A stretch of 64,000 nt of DNA from contig NC_052508.1 of NCBI RefSeq assembly GCF_014356525.2, positions 53,729,172-53,793,171 on the forward strand. Direction: 5' to 3'. The translations under genes and the position numbers were made by a program. The notes under the pieces were generated by a model. That model was not told the DNA's origin. It saw only the letters and a list, made by a program, of their open reading frames with translations, and ran no database searches. Of the stretch, positions 11,719-22,479 are shown one piece after another (within the stretch, counting starts at the first letter, position 1; each line of letters opens with the position of its first letter). Origin of the DNA: Nilaparvata lugens. Lineage: Eukaryota > Arthropoda > Insecta > Hemiptera > Delphacidae.

Positions 11719-11889
11719 TTGAAATACTCTGATAATGGTGGTTATGCATTGGGAAAATGAGCCGGATTTGAAAAGTGAGCATGGTTAGTGTGAATGTGTG
11801 AGTGATTGGTTGCTAATTTTTCTTTCATTCTTCTTTTTCTATTTTTCTACTTCTCCATAAATTAATAAATTATCAGATATTCATTCCTG

Positions 11890-13590
11890 CTCGCAGACGT
11901 AGAGTTTTGTACTCTCAGCAAGCAGTATTTTCTCAGCAAGCGGCCACTTTGTGAGGTAATCAATAACCACTAACATATATTTATTTCCTTTAGTAGTCAC
12001 TGGAAACGGACCGGCTATATCCACATAAATTCTTTCAAAATGAGATCACACATCATATATTTGCATCTTTCCTTTTCCCTGGTCCGACACCACAACTCTC
12101 TGCCCTAGAATTGACCCAATAGAAGCGCTGCCGTATCTTCTCTAGCATCTTATTAGCTCCAAAATGACCACCAGAAGCTCCACCATGAATCTCTTCCAAG
12201 ACTTCTGGTACCCTTCTATTAGGTATGACTTTTTGTAGAACCATAGAAAGACCATCTGCTGATTCCCATTTTCGAAACAGTATTCCATTAACAACCTGCA
12301 AAGAATCCCACTGGGCCCAATAGCTCTTGTAGATAGCACTTCTTGTGAAATGTCAGCCCAAGGTGGTCGCTTACCCTCTTCTTTCAGAGTAACTAAGTTT
12401 CCAATGTTGCTGTCGTTGATCTGGTCTTTCCTGAGCATTGCATCACTCCAATAATCGTCTGACTCTATTTTAATTGCATTCACTATCAGAGATGGTTTAC
12501 TTTCATTTTTCTCACAATATTTACAGTCCTGGAGACATGGTCTCCTTGACAGTGCATCAGCATTACCATGTACTTTGCCTCTCCGATGTTTTACAATACA
12601 ATTATATTCTTGTAACCGTTGCATCCACTTAACTGTCTGACCTCCCGAATTCTTAAAGTTGAACAATCATTGTAAAGCAGAATGATCTGTTCTTACTATA
12701 AACGCTTGACTATAGAGATATTTATGAAAATGTTCTAAACTTGCTACTACGGCTAATCATTTTTTTCTATTACACAATAATTACTTTCTGCTTAGTTGAA
12801 GGTTTTACTGAAGTAAGCAATCACTTTCTCCTCCTTGTTTTAAATTTGTGATAAAACTCCACCAATACCGTTGCTACTAGCATCTGTGTCCACTACAAAT
12901 GTACCTTCAGGTATGGGATATGATAAAATTGGAGCTGAGGATAAATTACTCTGAAACTCTATCTGTCCAATTAAACTGTCGTTTTTCCTCAGTCAATTCT
13001 GTAAGGGGGTTTGATAAATCATGATAATTGGGAACAAAACGTCTATAATATGTACACAATCCTAGAACACTTCTCAGTTCAGACTTATTTGTTGGAATTG
13101 GCCATTTCTGAACAGGTTACACTTCTTTGGAGATAGTTTCAGGTTAGCTGTTTTTAGTCTAGAGAATTCCTTTTCTAAGTTATCCAAATGTTCTTCAAAT
13201 GTCTCTCTCATTACAATAATATCATCAAGATAGATAATCATACTTCCCAAGACAGATCACGAAGCACCATATCCATTAATCTTTCAAATGTTGATGGTGC
13301 ATTAGTAAGACCAAATGGCATTACATTGAACTGCCATAAACCTTCCCCTGTTGAAAATGCTGTCTTCTCTTTATCATCTGGATGTAATGCCACCTGCCAA
13401 TATCCGCTTTTCAGATCAAGTGTAGATAACCACTTGGAACCGGAAAGTGTATCTAAACTGTCATTAATTCGAGGGAGTGGTAACTATCTTTCTTTGTAAC
13501 TTCATTCAATTTTCTGTAGTTCACACAGAATCTCATACTGCCATCTCTTTTTTCAACCAAAACTACTGGTGATGACCAACGGCTGTGTGA
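11890..13590 (-). pseudogene. Gypsy-like LTR retrotransposon pol fragment
   Basis: On the minus strand, starting near 13590, the order is that of a Ty3/gypsy pol. A reverse-transcriptase start (SPVVLVEKRDGSMRFC) comes first, then RT core with LWQFNVMPFGLTNAPSTFE, then RNase H (TVKWMQRLQEYNCIVKHR, GNADALSRRPC), then the integrase zinc-binding segment (GHFGANKMLEKIRQRFYW). An integrase core start (VDIAGPFPVTTKGNKYMLVV) follows near 12020-11950. Frameshifts and stops interrupt it throughout, and no LTRs are seen. The visible catalytic regions are partly degraded. Confidence 0.8.
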
Positions 13591-13689
13591 TTCTTCAATA
13601 ACGTTCTGTTCCTTCATCTTTTGCAACATATTACCTACTTCTTGTCTTTTTGCGAAAGGTACTCCTCTAGGTCGTTGTTTTATTGGATG

Positions 13690-13780
13690 AGCATCTCCAG
13701 TAGTATTGGTTAAAAAAAGATGGCAGTATGAGATTCTGTGTGGACTACAGAAAATTGAATGAAGTTACAAAGACAACAAC
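13690..13780 (+). repeat. Inverted partial copy of the gypsy RT start
   Basis: Plus-strand sequence encodes SPVVLVKK and DGSMRFCVDYRKLNEV, the same segment that appears on the minus strand at about 13491-13577. The two copies form an inverted repeat around a ~110-base centre. Confidence 0.7.
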
Positions 13781-14073
13781 TGGAAAATTACAAAAATAAT
13801 CTATTGTCAAATAAAGTAGTGAAGAAAAAAATGAAAAACAAAAATCGAAGATACAAAAACCTAACCTGAAAAACTTTTGTTTGAAACCGTGATGACGCAA
13901 CAATGTATGTGGACATTGTGTGTGTACACATGTTCATCATGCATGTCCTGTCGTTAGTGGCCAGCCTAAAATGTGAATCTCACTATGGAAACATTAGAAT
14001 TAGAAAATTTTGTTCTCTGAGGATAGAGATTTATTACTTGCTTTATAACTGATGTATTTATTTGTGGTTGAAG

Positions 14074-14253
14074 GAGTGGCGATTGGCGATTGGTGGCTGA
14101 CTAGTCGCGAGTGCTGGCACGCGGGCGTGCATCGGCCTCCTAACACGAGCGCCTTCCTCCATTGCGGCCCCCAAGGCGCCTACAGTATCACCCTATCGGA
14201 TCAGTGCTCCGCAGATGATGTGGACGGAGGCGACAGGTTCACGCTTTCCACAG
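14074..14253 (+). CDS. SRA/YDG domain exon, N-terminal part
   Basis: A GC-rich exon of 60 codons, phase 1 on both sides. The acceptor after TTGAAG is weak in pyrimidines. The donor is CAG|GTATTC. It encodes GVAIGDWWLTSRECWHAGVHRP, GAYSITLSDQ, ADDVDGGD and FTLST. These align by eye with UHRF1 SRA segments around PGIPVGTMWKFR, SGVHRPHVAG, GAYSLVLAGGYEDDVD and FFTYTG. The Tyr residues that sandwich the flipped 5-methylcytosine in UHRF1 (in GGYEDD and FTYTG) appear replaced. A non-methyl-reading SRA is therefore possible, but this alignment is from memory. Confidence 0.8.
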
Positions 14254-14857
14254 GTATTCTACAAATTGCATTCAATAAATAAACATTTCCACCATCTTGA
14301 ATCCATTAGAACACCTAACCTTACCCTTCCAGCAACGACAAATGCATTTAAAAATGTCTACCTAATAAAACAAAAAATGTCAATTGCATTTAAAAATGTC
14401 AACCCAATAAAACTCTGTCTGTAGACACCAGTTTACATACTACTGTAACTGTCTACATTTTAATAAAATTCCTTTCAATTTTATCAGTAAAGAAGTCACT
14501 AAAACTCTATTGAAGAAAATAAATCACTGGACTAAACAGCACATTCTCTACCTAAAGTTTAATAATGAAGTTTTATAAAATAGGACAGAATATATATTGT
14601 ACTCTGTTGTAAAACCGAAGTTAGTACAGTATTATAAATGTTTGTTATTTGTCTCCACAAAGGTGAACGTTTTATTTTTAGTTTTGAACTCTTAGTATGC
14701 GCTCAGGTTCTCCTTGCCGGCTGTGCCAACAACAAATATTTGTATTGGAAAAATTATTTGATTTAATTATTCTAAGCTTTCTTATGTAATGTAACTCTTC
14801 AGATAAAAAACTATTATATTATAAAATAATATCTTTAATGAATATTATAATATCTGT
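14254..14857. other. SRA intron, AT-rich
   Basis: Intron with two short copies of a GCATTTAAAAATGTC word at 14342-14356 and 14387-14401. No gene or known element recognised. Confidence 0.45.
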
Positions 14858-14860
14858 AGA

Positions 14861-15506
14861 AAAAATCGGGTGTGGTGAACTCACACAACTTTCCTTGTCG
14901 TTATAAAAAATGATCCCCTGACGCTAGTGTTCACGCGCATCTCAAGTCTACTATTTAAAGATCTGAGCCAGCTGGTGACAGGACAATACGATGGAGACAC
15001 ACGAGGTCTGCTATCTCTTCATAGTCAATGATTTAATAGAATCAACAGTTGCAAACAGTTTGCAATTGAATAATCACATTTTCTCGATGATATTTTCAAT
15101 TTTAGGTGAAAATGTTACTGAACATTAATTGTAGAGATTTTCATGAACAATCTTTTCCACTTGAAATTTTTCGTTTAAATTATATCTGTAGCCTGATAAT
15201 TGAGAAACTAAAATCAAACTTTGCATAGATGGGGCGGAGCTCCTGAAATTTTTACAGATATGGGACTTGTGGCAGTTGATAGAGCTTATCAATGACTATT
15301 GTAGGTATGGATTTGATAAAAATCGTTGAAGCCGTTTTCGAGAAAATCGCGAAAACCCCTGTTTTTGACAACATTTTCTCCATTTTAGCCGCCATCTTGA
15401 ATTGCATTTGATCGAAATTGTTCGTGTCGGATCCTTAATTGTAAGGACATTAAGTTCCAAATTTCAAGTCATTCCGTTAATTGGGAGATGAGATATCGTG
15501 TACACA

Positions 15507-15574
<68 letters not shown>

Positions 15575-15701
15575 GACCAATACCCAAAAACCACTTTTTT
15601 ATTCAGGGGACCTTGAAACATATAGAAATTTAGAAATTGGGGTACCTTAATGGGGAAGCAATACTTTCCTTACCTATGGTAATAGGGCAAGGAAAGTAAA
15701 A
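14861..15701 (-). repeat. Interspersed repeat family X with (CA)n core (inverse of 53289-54422)
   Basis: It runs from AAAATCGGGTGTGGTGAACT to GGGCAAGGAAAGTAAAAAG and contains a (CA)n microsatellite at about 15508-15571. The same family occurs on the other strand at 53289-54422, sharing both ends and the internal phrases about AAAACGGCTCYAACGAT and AAATTTCAAGTCAT. Both ends carry a CTTTCCTTG word. No coding capacity is seen. The class is not recognised. Confidence 0.7.
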
Positions 15702-15810
15702 AGATAGCTCAACTAGAAATACTGGAGGAAAATCTGATTCTTTTAATGTTGGTTTAATTGTTGGTCAGATTGTTCTTATTGTATCATCCACCATTACCCA
15801 AATAACCAAC

Positions 15811-15846
<36 letters not shown>

Positions 15847-16150
15847 TATCTTAGTTTTATATTCGAATAAAATGTGGTTTCTTAAGAAAGCTATTCCTAT
15901 GTATGTTATAAGAGAATGAAACAATGTGAAGGAAGTAGAATCTAAATAATAATCATCAACCTTGAATAAATATTCTATTCCAAGGCTCTGAAGACAAGTT
16001 AGTTCAGTTTCTTTTGTTAGGAGTCATAACTCATAAGATTGTTAAAATCTATAGTATGAATAACTCTTTGTGAACGAATGTTCAATTGTTCACCATTGAA
16101 TCATCAGGTGGTAGCGTTCATACATTCGCCACCGGTAGCAAGACCAGCCC
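15702..16150. repeat. (TA)n microsatellite in SRA intron
   Basis: A run of alternating TA lies at about 15812-15844. Ordinary intron sequence lies on either side. Confidence 0.6.
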
Positions 16151-16157
16151 TGGTGGC

Positions 16158-16252
16158 TTGCAGGCTGGCTGAGACGACTAAGACGTTGCACTTTTTAGTC
16201 TACTAGCATTTTCTGGTCGTGGGTTCGAATCCCACTCACACCGGTAGGCATG
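16158..16252 (+). mobile_element. tRNA-derived SINE head
   Basis: It contains an A-box-like TGGCTGAGACG at about 16167 and a perfect B box GGTTCGAATCC at 16222-16232. Spacing is as in tRNA-derived SINEs. No closed acceptor stem could be drawn, so I do not call a tRNA gene. Confidence 0.5.
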
Positions 16253-16474
16253 GACGTTTGATACCCACGCAGAAGCTAAAAACTCATGTGGGCATCATTC
16301 GTGATAAAAAATCTTATTGTGAATTATTATTTCATTTTCATTGAATCAGATGACTCCTTTCACTCAATTCAATTGAAAACTTTATGTGTATTATCATTGA
16401 ATAAAATAATACCGTTCATACTGCAACAGACGTTTTAAATAATGTGAAATAAATTTTGATTGTCATTGAATCAG

Positions 16475-16633
16475 GTGGCAAGGGAGCCGCTGACACTGGC
16501 AGCAACGAACAGACGTTGAGCTTCGACACGGTCACTCTGGTCGCCAGTAAGGAGTCGGGAAACCCGATTCGTTTGGTCAGAACACATAAGCTGAAAAGTG
16601 CCTATGCGCCCGACATCGGATATCGTTATGATG
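16475..16633 (+). CDS. SRA/YDG domain exon, middle part
   Basis: 53 codons, phase 1 to phase 1, from acceptor GAATCAG to donor GTGAGC. It encodes GGKGAADTGSNEQTLSFD, then SGNPIRLVRTHK and KSAYAPDIGYRYDG. The last motif is the diagnostic YAP-x2-G-x-RYDG signature of SRA/YDG domains (UHRF1: YAPAEGNRYDG). The segment equivalent to the UHRF1 NKR finger that probes the opposite strand is not conserved. Exon joins on both sides restore the domain without a break (ST-G-GKG and RYD-G-LYEV), which is strong evidence for real splicing. Confidence 0.86.
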
Positions 16634-18276
16634 GTGAGCGCTCAATACAGGTTGTTTCACTTAAAAATTAATATCTAAACCAGTATCAAATAGGTCGTTT
16701 TCAATGTAAAAGACTCATTAAATAAAGATAAATCACATAGTTAATAAGAATGCTTCATGAGTTCAATTCTCTAACATTCTCTACATCTATCAGAGTCTGT
16801 TTTCTGTGAGAGAGAACCTTCATTCCTATATAGAGGCCAACAACATCCATAACCACGAAACCACCTTTGTTACAATTTCATGGTTCATCTTCCACTTTGA
16901 TCTATTTCTCCCGTCAACTGTGTTTTTTCAATGTATTTTGCGTTTGTATATTTGCTTGTATCATCCATATTATTTGATACTCAAATATTGTATATTTTTC
17001 TGCTTGTATCTGTTTTTCTCTTTTATTTTCATGTAAAATTGGTATTGTACCGTTGGAAGTTGAATACATGAATGAATAAACTAGACAAAACCACAACTTG
17101 TTTGTCCCGAGGGTGCGGCTAGAAAAATGCAAGAGGAGCTTCCCAATGACTGGAATAAACTTTTACAATAAATTACCTCTGGGTGTGAAGCCCGGTTGCA
17201 GAATCGACACAGTCATAACGTCGCCCATATCTAACAGCGCGGAATTAACTATTTAAGAGGCCCATTTCGTTGCAGAGACGTTATGTTAGGTATTGCTCCA
17301 CCGATAGCTAACAGCGCGCCAACAAACAGGTTTTTCCGTTGCAGATGAAAAACCTACAGGCGGATGACGTCATCTGAGGCTACCAATAACTAAAAGTGCT
17401 CTGTTAGTTGAATGCCCAAAATCGTGCTTATAAATCCACTATGCATTCGCGCCAAGTGTATTTTAGGTTATGTTGACTTGTTTGCATGTTCTAAAAGACA
17501 GACGAAAATGGTCATACATTATAATAATAGTTGATTATACATTATAATAACGTTAACTATTTGAAACTGTAGATAACGTGTAAATAAACTGAATAAAATA
17601 TCATTGACTATTCGAGTAGCTTGGACGAAGATGTAATACAATTTATAATACTTAATTTAAATAATCAATTATTATTAATTTGAATAATAAGCACCGTATC
17701 CAGAGTCATTAGAATTTAATATATCTTGTAAACAGGCTGCTTTGCTTTCAAGATATATCACTTACATACTGTGGGTACAAAGAATTGACTATTCTTTGTA
17801 CTCTAAGAATACAAAGTATACTAAAGTTTCTTTGTACTCTAAAAACTGAACAGCACATAATTGACAAGTTTTTCTGTAAATACTCAAATACTGTGAGTAC
17901 AAAGAATTGACTATTCTTTGTACTCTAAACTGCAGTTTTATAAGTTCTGGTTATATTGTAACTGGAGCTTTATTCAAGATACTTGTTTCAAAATGTAGAT
18001 ATATCTCCAATATAAAAGATTCTCTCATATCAACGGCTTCACATTTTCAGTAGAATTACTGTATTTTAAGTCTTGGAAGTTTTATGAAAGAAGCCTATGT
18101 AGTTTGTTGTATTACAAAAAGGGGGTTTCGATAAAAATTGCTAAAGATTTGTTCTCAATACAACAAAATTCTATCCTAAATTGTATCATCACTTCTTAAG
18201 TTGATACGCTTTGAAACTTGTCCCCAGATATTCGTGGTAGGTATTGAAGCTTAAAAGCCTATTAAGTTATATTGAA
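16634..18276. other. SRA intron with a LINE relic and unplaced repeats
   Basis: The intron before the last SRA exon. Besides the LINE relic at 17093-17194, 17780-17930 holds repeated phrases (CTTTGTACTCTAA, GAGTACAAAGAATTGACT) in direct and inverted order. No further exons are seen. Confidence 0.5.
17093..17194 (+). pseudogene. Jockey-like LINE 3' coding relic
   Basis: A short in-frame stretch reads NLFVPRVRLEKCKRSFP and GINFYNKLPLGVK. This is the C-terminal signature of jockey/BS-type LINE ORF2 proteins, where a YN-LP motif follows the RT. It is isolated from any RT core. Confidence 0.6.
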
Positions 18277-18429
18277 AGTTTGGATACACATTTGTTGTAT
18301 TAGATGCATGACTTGAGCTTCAGAAATTAAGGGAAGCAACTGAAGTTTCTAACTTGCATCACCTTTCACTGGTGAGGTATTATTAATATATACAATAATA
18401 AATACATCAGTCATGTTATTTTGTTTCAG

Positions 18430-18636
18430 GCCTGTACGAAGTGGAGAACTACTGGGTGGCGACCAGCTTAGATGGCGCCACCGTCTACAAGTTCCTGTTT
18501 CGACGCCTGGGGGAGCAGAGTGGTCAGGCGCCTCCGCCTTGGCTGGTACACAAGATAGTGCCGCCGCAGCTGCATCGCTCTGTCCAGGCCAAGTATGCGC
18601 GCGCAATCAGCATTGCTTCAAGGCGGGCTCGTACAG
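18430..18636 (+). CDS. SRA/YDG domain exon, C-terminal part (copy 2)
   Basis: 69 codons, phase 1 to phase 1, acceptor TTTCAG, donor GTAACC. It completes the SRA domain begun at 7545: LYEVENYWVATSLDG, VYKFLFRRLGE, PPPWLVHKIV, then a basic tail ending RRARTG. No RING domain or stop follows before the donor. The next exons downstream are the phase-1 zinc-finger exons, so the transcript either joins one of them, reads through to the stop four codons after the donor, or uses an exon I cannot see. Sequence appears identical to 154-360. Confidence 0.83.
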
Positions 18637-19685
18637 GTAACCTAGCCTAACACTCAACCAACCAAATAGGTTTTACATCATGTGCTTTCTGTATTATAGG
18701 CTATATTTGTGCTATTGTCTTTCCAGAATAATCATAGAAACTAATAGATGTATATCAGTTTTGAGTTTTGTATTTCTATTGTATTTTTCAAATCTTGAAG
18801 CTTATCAATTTCCTTCTTATCTCTCACTGTAACTTGGAATTATGTTGAGAGAAAAATTAATATTCATTATCCAAGTTCCATGTAATTACAATTTAATAAT
18901 CCCTATTTATTGCTTTCTTATTTACTACGAAAGATATGATTGATAACTGCAACCTCCAAACTATATTTTTAACAGCCACCACAGATACATATTATTAATT
19001 TTATGTAAGTCCTGAAAAAATATATCACAATTTTATGTATTGATTTTATGTATGTAATTATTATTACAAATAATAAATAATATATTGTTTAATACTCATA
19101 AAACTGTGATACATTTTGACTTGATTCTATTTTTTCAATAGTTATAATACTGCATCTCAATATATTGCCTTGTTACATTATTTATCATATCAATTTAAAT
19201 GTTCTACTGTATTTTCTGACTGGACATGTTAATTCTTCTTTCCCAATCAATTTATTGGTTATTTTACTAATGATTCACCCGGTAGTTATATTTATAACTG
19301 CAAATTTTATCATCCTCATAGTTCTATTAAACTGAATCTAAGTTTTTGACATTAGCTATATTATATATCAAACAGTTCAAATTCAAATTCATTTTATTTC
19401 CAGAAAGTACATTTTACAATATATCCCCTGCTACTTTCTATCTATATCTGTAAAACTCCTTATTTCAGTATTGATCTCTGTTTTTCTGTCTTGGATTTTT
19501 TAAAATTTATTTTTATTCTATTGTATAGAGCATTTCAGTTAATGTCCTATGTTTTTAGAAGACTTCATATATTTGTGATGTATGCATGTGTATGCTGTAT
19601 TTTGTTGAGAATAAAAATTCAAATTAAAAAAAAAACAATTTCTTTAATATTCAGTTATGCTGATCTGTGATGTGGTTGTTTACAG
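18637..19685. other. Intron-like gap between last SRA exon and exon A2
   Basis: AT-rich. An AATAAAAA followed by an A-rich run near 19612-19635 may be a retroposed or cryptic 3' end. No exon seen. Confidence 0.5.
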
Positions 19686-19909
19686 GTATTCAATTGATCA
19701 TTGACGGCGGGAGACACGTGTGTTACAAGTGTGGCAAAAGCTACAAGGAGAAGAGAACTCTGTCCTATCACCTGAAGTACGAATGCGGTGTGGAGCCTCA
19801 GTTCCGGTGTCCCCAATGTCCTTATCGTGCCAAGCAGAAGTCTAGTCTTGAATCGCATTTCGCGCTCAAACATTTAAATGAAATGAACAAACAACGATGT
19901 AATCAATAA
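19686..19909 (+). CDS. lola-like: lola-type zinc-finger terminal exon A2
   Basis: The exon begins after TTTACAG in phase 1 and ends at a TAA embedded in AATAAA (19905-19910). It has a C2HC finger, the GVEPQF linker and a C2H2 finger like A1. A2 has RTLSYH where A1 has RTLKYH, and SSLESH where A1 has SSLKSH. All other coding bases look the same. Both changes fall at helix position +5 of their finger. It is the first array exon after the SRA exons in the continuous locus. Confidence 0.88.
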
Positions 19910-20710
19910 AATATGTGAAACGCAAGCTTATTGTAAGTGAAAAAAATTTCCAATTAGAGAGATGTCAAAAAACGTAATCTCATGTATCCATGTCTCATGT
20001 ATGTATGTCTCATGTATTCTTTGGTAGTATCCAATGAACCTAGAATACATTGGATTGTATACATTGATACATAGTATCGATCAAAAAGAGTTGAATTTTA
20101 TTGAGAATTAAAAATTTTAGTTGTGTATTTCATGCAAACAGACTTTATGAACCTCAATTCCATGATGATTAATCATAATAAACTTTTAGACTAGTTAGTG
20201 AAGTGTTTCATTCTGTGCAGCCTCTAACTATTCAACGTTATTATTTTTGATTGATATCCAATTGTCATTGTTTGACAGTGTAGGCCTACTCTATTATTTT
20301 CGAATATTGTGGTGAATATTTAATAAAATCTAGGAGCTTTCACGTCAGTGAGTATTGTTTTAAATTTTAAATGTTTGATAAAATCAGACGTTATCCGTTT
20401 TACTAATTTTAATTTTACCTGTTTTCAAATTGGTCTGTGTAAACACAAACATTTTTAAAGTCTATTCTCAGAACTGAATATGCTAGAAAATACTGACATT
20501 TGATATTTATAAGCCCATAATAAAATCATAATATTGTAACACAATAAACGTTATCAAAAATCCCTTTTTTTATCAAATCACAACTAGTTTCAACTAATAA
20601 AACATCAGAACTATTTTCAAGTGTAAATAAAATGAAATCTAAAACATTCAATTAATGCCAGTTTATGTTATGAGCAATAAACTAATATCAATGATAAATA
20701 ATAATATATA
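19910..20710. other. Gap after exon A2
   Basis: AT-rich non-coding sequence, with no features beyond those of its copy at 1635-2438. Confidence 0.5.
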
Positions 20711-20930
20711 GAGTGGCCTGGCTGGCTCAGGTCTGGTGTCAGAGTTTGCAGGTCGCAACTGATCAATTTCAGGGCCTCTGACATGACCTAACGACTGCTT
20801 TTCAGGCCAACAAAATTATTAACGTGTTCATTCGAAACACGGGAGTGGCCCGAGAAAAATATATTACCCGGCACAGGATTCGAACCCGGGCCTATTCATT
20901 ATAAAGCCAGCATCTAATCCACTCGACTGC
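20711..20930 (-). mobile_element. tRNA-derived SINE (copy 2)
   Basis: The same SINE as at 2439-2658, carried by the duplication. B box on the minus strand near 20877. Confidence 0.6.
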
Positions 20931-21356
20931 AGTTTATTTTATTTACACTCGAAAATTGCTCCAATTAGTTAAGACTAGTTGTGATTTAAGAAAATAAAAA
21001 TGGCACTTAACTTTTATTGGGTTTCTTTAATTCTAGTAGCCCTATAGATAGAAGTAAAAATTTTTATCTACATAATATTTACAATCCATATTCATAGGAT
21101 CTGGATTTGTATCTAAGTCTCAAATGACGATAACGCCCTGTGTTTTGAAAAGGGTATGGAATCACAAAAGATAAAATTACGATACTGTTGTAATAATTGT
21201 GAAAATTCAATAATTAGTACATATTCATTAAACTTATATTAGTACAGGTCTAAAGAACTGTAAACATATTCAAAAATATGTCTCAAGTTTTACAGATTTC
21301 TTTTTTGTTATGTATAACCGGTCTTCAGCTCTAGCCTGATGAATTTATTTTTGCAG
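20931..21356. other. Gap between SINE and exon B2
   Basis: AT-rich intron-like sequence ending in acceptor TTTTTGCAG. It differs from copy 1 by several substitutions and a short indel near 21295. Confidence 0.5.
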
Positions 21357-21556
21357 ACTCTGCATTTATCGATGGGAGATTTGTGTGCTGTAAATGCGGC
21401 AGACACTACAAAGAGCGAGGAAGTCTGAAATCACACCAAAAGTTCGAGTGCGGCAAGGAGCCTCAGTTCCAGTGTCCGCATTGTCCTTTCAGGGCTAAAA
21501 AGAACTGTAACCTCAGGAGTCATGTAGCTGTCAGACATTTCTCGCCAAAAGTTTAA
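21357..21556 (+). CDS. lola-like: lola-type zinc-finger terminal exon B2
   Basis: Phase-1 terminal exon after TTTTTGCAG, stop at 21554-21556. Residues DSAFIDGRFVC lead into the C2HC finger (CCKCGRHYKERGSLKSH... EC), the GKEPQF linker and the C2H2 finger (CPHCPFRAKKNCNLRSH... H). It is identical at protein level to B1. The fingers diverge most from the rest of the array, so B is probably an old member. Confidence 0.87.
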
Positions 21557-21672
21557 TTTTTATTCATTTATTTGTTTCATCTAAAATCGTACAGCTAACA
21601 GTTATATTGCAATATAGACATTTCAGATTTAGCGGCTATAAGACTCTATTATCTTATTATAAGATAATCATA

Positions 21673-22174
21673 CAGAGGTAGGTTGATAAGTAATGCACAA
21701 AATAATGCTTGTAGAGCGCAAACTACATAATCTTCGGAAGCGCGGCTGGTGGCATGTGGAAGTGTTATTTATCCTCTTCACGGCTGCTCAGTTTGAAGGG
21801 CTTGCATTCATCCAGTTTTCTCTTGTTAGTGAAAGTATCGTGTCATGTTGTGGTGTTATGTTAACGCGAATCAAACAACTAGCTGTTATCGAATTTTTAA
21901 ATGCTTAGAATGTGAAGCCTAGTGAGATTTATCAATGTTTAAAGGCTGTTCATTGTGACGATACTGTTGATAGGTCTACAGTGAATCAATGGATCATAGA
22001 ATTTTGACACCAGAAAATGACATCATACTTTCACTAATCAAAACAAACTGAATGCAACGCCTTCAAACCGTGTAGAGGATGAATGGTACTTCCAAATGCC
22101 ACCAGGTACGCTTCTGAACGTTATCTAGTTTGTTCTCTACAAGCATGTATGCATTACTTATCAACCTACCCTTG
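21673..22174 (+). mobile_element. Short mariner-like element with TA duplication and helix-turn-helix remnant
   Basis: A 502-bp element flanked by TA on both sides (21671-21672 and 22175-22176). Its ~25-bp terminal inverted repeats start CARRGGTAGGTTGATAAG. Inside, the plus strand reads AVIEFLNAENVKPSEIYQ and DRSTVNQWIIEF. This resembles the N-terminal helix-turn-helix of mariner transposases. The catalytic DDD region is absent, so the element is non-autonomous. Copy 1 (3403-3736) has lost the right end. Confidence 0.75.
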
Positions 22175-22176
22175 TA

Positions 22177-22479
22177 CCAAAATTATTTAATTCAACGCTG
22201 CTACCTTGTACAAGTTATTATTTTTTACCGTACTATGTTTTCATTATACGATTTTTGTTGAAAACTAAATTCTCTTCTTTGTTATAAGTTGAATATATTC
22301 AGTTCAGTCTGTGTAATTTGCAGTTATTGTGATCAGCCTTCTATCACTCTTCTTCTAGGTGCTACAAGTGCTCTAGCCTATTGGAGCTGGTCATGATAGT
22401 GTTGATATTGTAGAGAGTAGAGATTCTTGTAATTTATGAAATAAATTATGTATTTGATAATTATGATTATTTTATTATT
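22177..22479. other. Segment present only in copy 2
   Basis: Part of the 809 bases missing from copy 1. No gene seen. Confidence 0.5.

Larger units (their letters stand above)
9614..13968. mobile_element. Composite element bounded by inverted repeats, with nested retroelements
   Basis: The left end begins TAGGCTGGCCACTAACG and the right end is its inverse, ending CGTTAGTGGCCAGCCTA. Subterminal GTGTACA/CATG-rich sequence is also shared inversely (9640-9680 and 13920-13955). TA borders both sides. No DNA transposase is seen between the ends. The interior is occupied by a jockey-like LINE fragment (+) and a gypsy-like fragment (-), so this is probably a non-autonomous DNA element that received insertions. 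It lies inside the intron between the first two SRA exons. Confidence 0.65.

Noticed and set aside
16806..17036. 76-codon frame ending in a hydrophobic run
   Set aside because: AT-rich, next to a LINE relic; the hydrophobic run is a T-rich artefact.
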